Origin: Pseudomonadota bacterium | Lineage (GTDB): Bacteria > Pseudomonadota > Gammaproteobacteria > Burkholderiales > Burkholderiaceae_F | Direction: 5' to 3' | Length of the DNA stretch: 17,277 bases | NCBI GenBank assembly: GCA_023443095.1 | Contig: JAEZVV010000121.1 | Location: 1 to 17,277 of the forward strand | Part shown: positions 14,537-17,277 of the stretch, piece after piece | Layout of the letters: each line of letters begins with the position of its first letter | Position numbering within the stretch: position 1 is the first letter of the stretch | Translations under genes and position numbers: made by a program | The notes under the pieces: generated by a model | What the model was told of the DNA's origin: nothing | The model's input: only the letters and a program-made list of their open reading frames with translations | Databases searched by the model: none

Positions 14537-14566
14537 ACACAAGGCCGCCCGCGAGCGGCCTTGTGT
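14537..14566. terminator. Strong bidirectional terminator between convergent genes
   Basis: ACACAAGGCCGC (14537-14548) and GCGGCCTTGTGT (14555-14566) form twelve perfect pairs around a six-base loop, 20 bases past the VUT gene stop and 17 bases past the DUF5666 gene stop. It should work in both directions, although the U-tracts are interrupted. Confidence 0.8.
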
Positions 14567-14583
14567 GTTCCTGCGGGTCGACT

Positions 14584-16029
14584 TCAGTGCTCGAGCTTGA
14601 CCTTGCGGGCGATCAGCTCGCTGCCCTGGACGAAGCCCTCGACTTCGACGGTTTTGCCGGCCAGAGTGGCCGGGCTGAGATCGGCGAAATACGTCATGTC
14701 GGTCCAGCGCACGAGGCGTGTCGAGCCGGCCTGGTTCAGGACGAAGGTCTTGGCGCCGAGGTCGACCTGGCTTGCCACGCCGCGCAGCTCGATCATCATG
14801 CCCGCTGCGCTGCCGTCTTCGCACTTGAGACTGCTGGCCTTGACGCCGGTGCCGGTGAGCCGGCCCTCGACCTCGACGAACAGGCCGTCGGCCAGCGGGG
14901 TGGGGCAGGACTTGAGGCTGGCGCCGCTGGCGTCGATCGCGACGCCGCGCAGCTTGAAGTCGGCGAGGCTGACAAAGTCGGTGATGGTGCCGCGGATCTC
15001 GGCTTCTGCCTGGAACTCGAGCTCTTTCTTGCGCAGCCGGATCTGGCTCGCGTTGAGGCTGCCGTCGGCGGCAAAACTGCCGCGGACGATCACGTACAGC
15101 TCGTTGGCGAGCGCCTGCTGGGCGGGCAGGATGATCGCCGACTTGGCGTTGACCTTGATGCCCCCGACTTCGAATGTGGCATTGGCGGCGTCGAAGCGGG
15201 TGATGCGGCCTGCGACTTCGCTCGCCACGCCGGTGTTGTCGCTGCGCTCCTTGATGCGGATGAAGCTGGCGCTGGCGGTGGGGCCGGCGCCGACGGCGGA
15301 CGTCCAGACCACGACCCGCTGGCCATTGGCGAGCGCCCGATTGGCGGGTACCACGAGAGCGTTGCCGATGTTCACGACCAGCTCGCCCAGCTTGAAGGTC
15401 CGGGCGGCGGGATCGTAGGTCGTGACGACGCCGGCGATGCGGACGATGCCGGCGGGCAGATCCGCCTTTTTCTCGATCCGGCTCGCATCGATCACGTAGC
15501 GGCCAAGTCCGCTGTCGAAGCGCGGAGCGCCGTGCACTTCGGCCACGTCGTCGAGTGCGATGTCGGCAAAGCGGGTGTAGCCGTCCGCATATACCGTGAC
15601 CGGGCCGGCGGCCGGATCGGTGTTGGTGCGCACGGTCTGGCCGGCGATCTTGAGTTCGCGCGCTGTCGCGTCGATCGCGCTGACCCGGCCCATGACTTCA
15701 GCTTCGATGCGGATGGTCTTGGCCACGCTGTCGACGTCGGCCTCGATTTCCACTCGATGGCCGAGCTTGGCTTCGGCCAGGTCGGCCAGGCTCGGGTTGT
15801 CGTCGCGGTTGCGTTCGACTCGTGCGTTGCGGTCGTCCCAGCGTTTGCCGTCGACGATCAGGCTGCCGAAGCCGGTGACGGTGCCGACCGCCAGCGCCGA
15901 CGGGTTGCCGCTGCTGGCCGCCGTGCTGGGCGCGGCCGGGGCCGACGCGGCGGTGTCGCCGCCGCCACCGCCGCAGGCGTTGGCGAGGATCGCGGCGAGT
16001 AGCGCCAGCCAGATGGAGCTCGATTTCAT
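14584..16029 (-). CDS. Multi-domain DUF5666 lipoprotein
   Basis: A 481-residue exported protein. The signal MKSSSIWLALLAAILANAC is followed by GGGGGD, a lipobox-like end with Cys19 as the probable lipidated residue, then a low-complexity Ala/Ser linker (to about 45). After that come about six small beta-rich repeats. Examples start GTVTGFGSLIVDG, GRVSAIDATARELKI, GVVTTYDPAARTFKL, GRITRFDAANATFEV, GTITDFVSLADFKL and GVASQVDLGAKTFVL. This is the DUF5666 pattern (OB-like barrels). The ATG at 16029 has GGGAGG six bases upstream. It diverges from hemH and converges on the VUT gene, so it appears to be a single transcript. Function unknown; probably a periplasm-facing or surface binding protein. 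Confidence 0.88.
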   Translation of the reverse strand: MKSSSIWLALLAAILANACGGGGGDTAASAPAAPSTAASSGNPSALAVGTVTGFGSLIVDGKRWDDRNARVERNRDDNPSLADLAEAKLGHRVEIEADVDSVAKTIRIEAEVMGRVSAIDATARELKIAGQTVRTNTDPAAGPVTVYADGYTRFADIALDDVAEVHGAPRFDSGLGRYVIDASRIEKKADLPAGIVRIAGVVTTYDPAARTFKLGELVVNIGNALVVPANRALANGQRVVVWTSAVGAGPTASASFIRIKERSDNTGVASEVAGRITRFDAANATFEVGGIKVNAKSAIILPAQQALANELYVIVRGSFAADGSLNASQIRLRKKELEFQAEAEIRGTITDFVSLADFKLRGVAIDASGASLKSCPTPLADGLFVEVEGRLTGTGVKASSLKCEDGSAAGMMIELRGVASQVDLGAKTFVLNQAGSTRLVRWTDMTYFADLSPATLAGKTVEVEGFVQGSELIARKVKLEH

Positions 16030-16209
16030 GCCTAGCCTCCCTCGGTAGTCTCTTGGGCAGTGGTGAACGGCACGGCGAGGCGCGAAAGCGGACGGCCGGG
16101 CTATCGGTGCCCTAAGAAGCGGAATGCGGCGATTATTTCCCCAGAAACGCGCACCAGCTCGCGCGGTCGTGGCCGGAGCGGGTTAGGCCGAACGGCTTGG
16201 GCTCTCGCC

Positions 16210-16215
16210 TAGAAT
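16210..16215 (+). promoter_or_regulatory. Putative -10 element for hemH
   Basis: TAGAAT lies 41 bases upstream of the hemH ATG and is followed by CG, as before ilvE (11211-11216). The match and position suit a sigma-70 -10 box with a roughly 30-base leader. No good -35 was found, so confidence is limited. Confidence 0.35.
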
Positions 16216-16250
16216 CGTGGGCTCGAGCTTTTTGCTGGCGCGGAGCCTCA

Positions 16251-17277
16251 ATGCCCTTCGATTCCGAACCTTCATACCAACATGGCAGCGCCGGGCGCAC
16301 GGCCGTGCTGCTGCTCAATCTCGGCACGCCGAGCGCGCCGGAGACAGGCCCGGTGCGGCGTTATCTGGCCGAGTTCTTGAGCGATCCGCGCGTGGTCGAG
16401 ATCCCGCGGCTCGCCTGGCTGCCTATCCTGCACGGCATCATCCTGCGCCTGCGGCCGGCGCAATCGGCGGCCAAATACAAAAGCATCTGGATGAAGGAAG
16501 GCTCGCCGCTGATGGTCCATTCGACCCGTCAGGCGCAGCTCCTGCGCGGCTGGCTGGGCGAGCGCGGGCTCGATGTCGAGGTGGCGCTGGCGATGCGTTA
16601 CGGCGAGCCGAGCATTCCCAGCGTGATGCGCGAACTGCAGGCCAAGGGCGTCGAACGCATCCTGGTCCTGCCGCTCTACCCCCAGTATTCGGCCACCACC
16701 ACCGCCACGGCTTTCGACAAGCTGGGCGAGGTGATGGCGCGCAGCCGCAACCAGCCCGAACTCCGGTTCATCAAGCATTTCCACGACCACCCGGCGTATA
16801 TCGAAGCGCTCAAGCAGTCGGTTCTGGCTCACTGGAAGAAACACGGCCGGGCGCAGGACCAGGGCGGCAAGCTGGTGATGAGTTTTCACGGCGTGCCCAA
16901 GCGCACCCTGATGCTGGGCGACCCCTACCACTGCGAATGCCTGAAGACCGGGCGCCTGCTGGCCGCCGCCCTGGGCCTGAGTGAAGACGAGTATCTCGTC
17001 ACTTTTCAGTCGCGCTTCGGCAAGGCCGAATGGCTGCAGCCCTATACCGCGCCGACGCTCGCTGCGCTGGGCAAGGCCGGCATGAAGCGGGTCGACGTGA
17101 TGTGCCCGGGTTTCCCGGCCGATTGCCTCGAGACACTGGAGGAAATCGCGATCGAGGGCCGGGACGAGTTCCAGCATGCCGGCGGCGGCGATTATCGCTA
17201 CATCGCCTGCCTCAACGACAGTGCTCCCTTCATCGATGCCCTGGCCGACCTGGTGCAGCAGCACAGCGCCGGCTGGC
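16251..17277 (+). CDS. hemH: Ferrochelatase (3' end beyond window)
   Basis: 342 codons are visible and the frame is open at the window edge. Full-length bacterial enzymes of this type run about 320-370 residues, so only the tail is missing. The enzyme inserts ferrous iron into protoporphyrin IX as the last step of haem synthesis. Motifs include VLLLNLGTPSAPETGPVRRYL (19-39), LPLYPQYSATTTA (140-152), catalytic H213 in SFHGVPKR, and the metal-site acidic motif CPGFPADCLETLEEI (285-299). The start at 16251 has GGAG five bases upstream. Haem synthesis would feed the cytochrome c encoded earlier in the window, but the distance makes this no more than a shared need. Confidence 0.96.
   Translation, partial: MPFDSEPSYQHGSAGRTAVLLLNLGTPSAPETGPVRRYLAEFLSDPRVVEIPRLAWLPILHGIILRLRPAQSAAKYKSIWMKEGSPLMVHSTRQAQLLRGWLGERGLDVEVALAMRYGEPSIPSVMRELQAKGVERILVLPLYPQYSATTTATAFDKLGEVMARSRNQPELRFIKHFHDHPAYIEALKQSVLAHWKKHGRAQDQGGKLVMSFHGVPKRTLMLGDPYHCECLKTGRLLAAALGLSEDEYLVTFQSRFGKAEWLQPYTAPTLAALGKAGMKRVDVMCPGFPADCLETLEEIAIEGRDEFQHAGGGDYRYIACLNDSAPFIDALADLVQQHSAGW

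Noticed and set aside
16133..16327. 64-codon minus-strand frame upstream of the DUF5666 gene
   Set aside because: It overlaps the hemH promoter and 5' end, has no ribosome site and matches no family.

Overview
The window looks like chromosome of a GC-rich betaproteobacterium, most likely Rhodocyclales (Azoarcus/Thauera-like). This is an inference from composition, gene content and protein style; no rRNA or other phylogenetic marker is present. No tRNA, rRNA, CRISPR array or intact transposase was seen.

Left part (1-3860): a low-GC island carries two minus-strand genes. The first is a zinc-ribbon protein of the DUF4145 (HEPN-like) family. The second is an OLD-like protein with an ABC/AAA ATPase and a TOPRIM domain. 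Together they resemble a two-gene anti-phage module. Two copies of one highly structured, GC-rich repeat bracket the island in opposite orientation. At three hairpins the copies differ in sequence but keep base pairing through compensatory changes. The left copy runs off the window edge.

Middle part (4010-9917): an MFS transporter ends inside a short remnant of an azlD-like gene. A minus-strand group follows, transcribed in the order Tat-exported flavoprotein, small multihaem cytochrome c, outer-membrane porin. The first two look like a split periplasmic flavocytochrome c reductase (fumarate/methacrylate/urocanate reductase superfamily). Active-site changes argue against fumarate as substrate. 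A divergent LysR-type regulator lies across a 449-bp gap that holds two dyad elements.

Right part (9999-17277): this is housekeeping-like. azlC and azlD (branched-chain amino-acid exporter, 4-nt overlap) diverge from ilvE (branched-chain aminotransferase). ilvE overlaps a small zf-CHCC zinc protein, followed by an NTF2/SnoaL-like protein. Then come a YheT-type alpha/beta hydrolase and a VUT/YhhQ-family membrane protein. A strong bidirectional terminator separates the latter from a convergent multi-domain DUF5666 lipoprotein. The window ends inside hemH (ferrochelatase), which diverges from the DUF5666 gene.

The items most worth a second look are the DUF4145 plus ATPase-TOPRIM pair, the covarying inverted repeats around it, and the flavocytochrome c system with unusual active-site and haem motifs.
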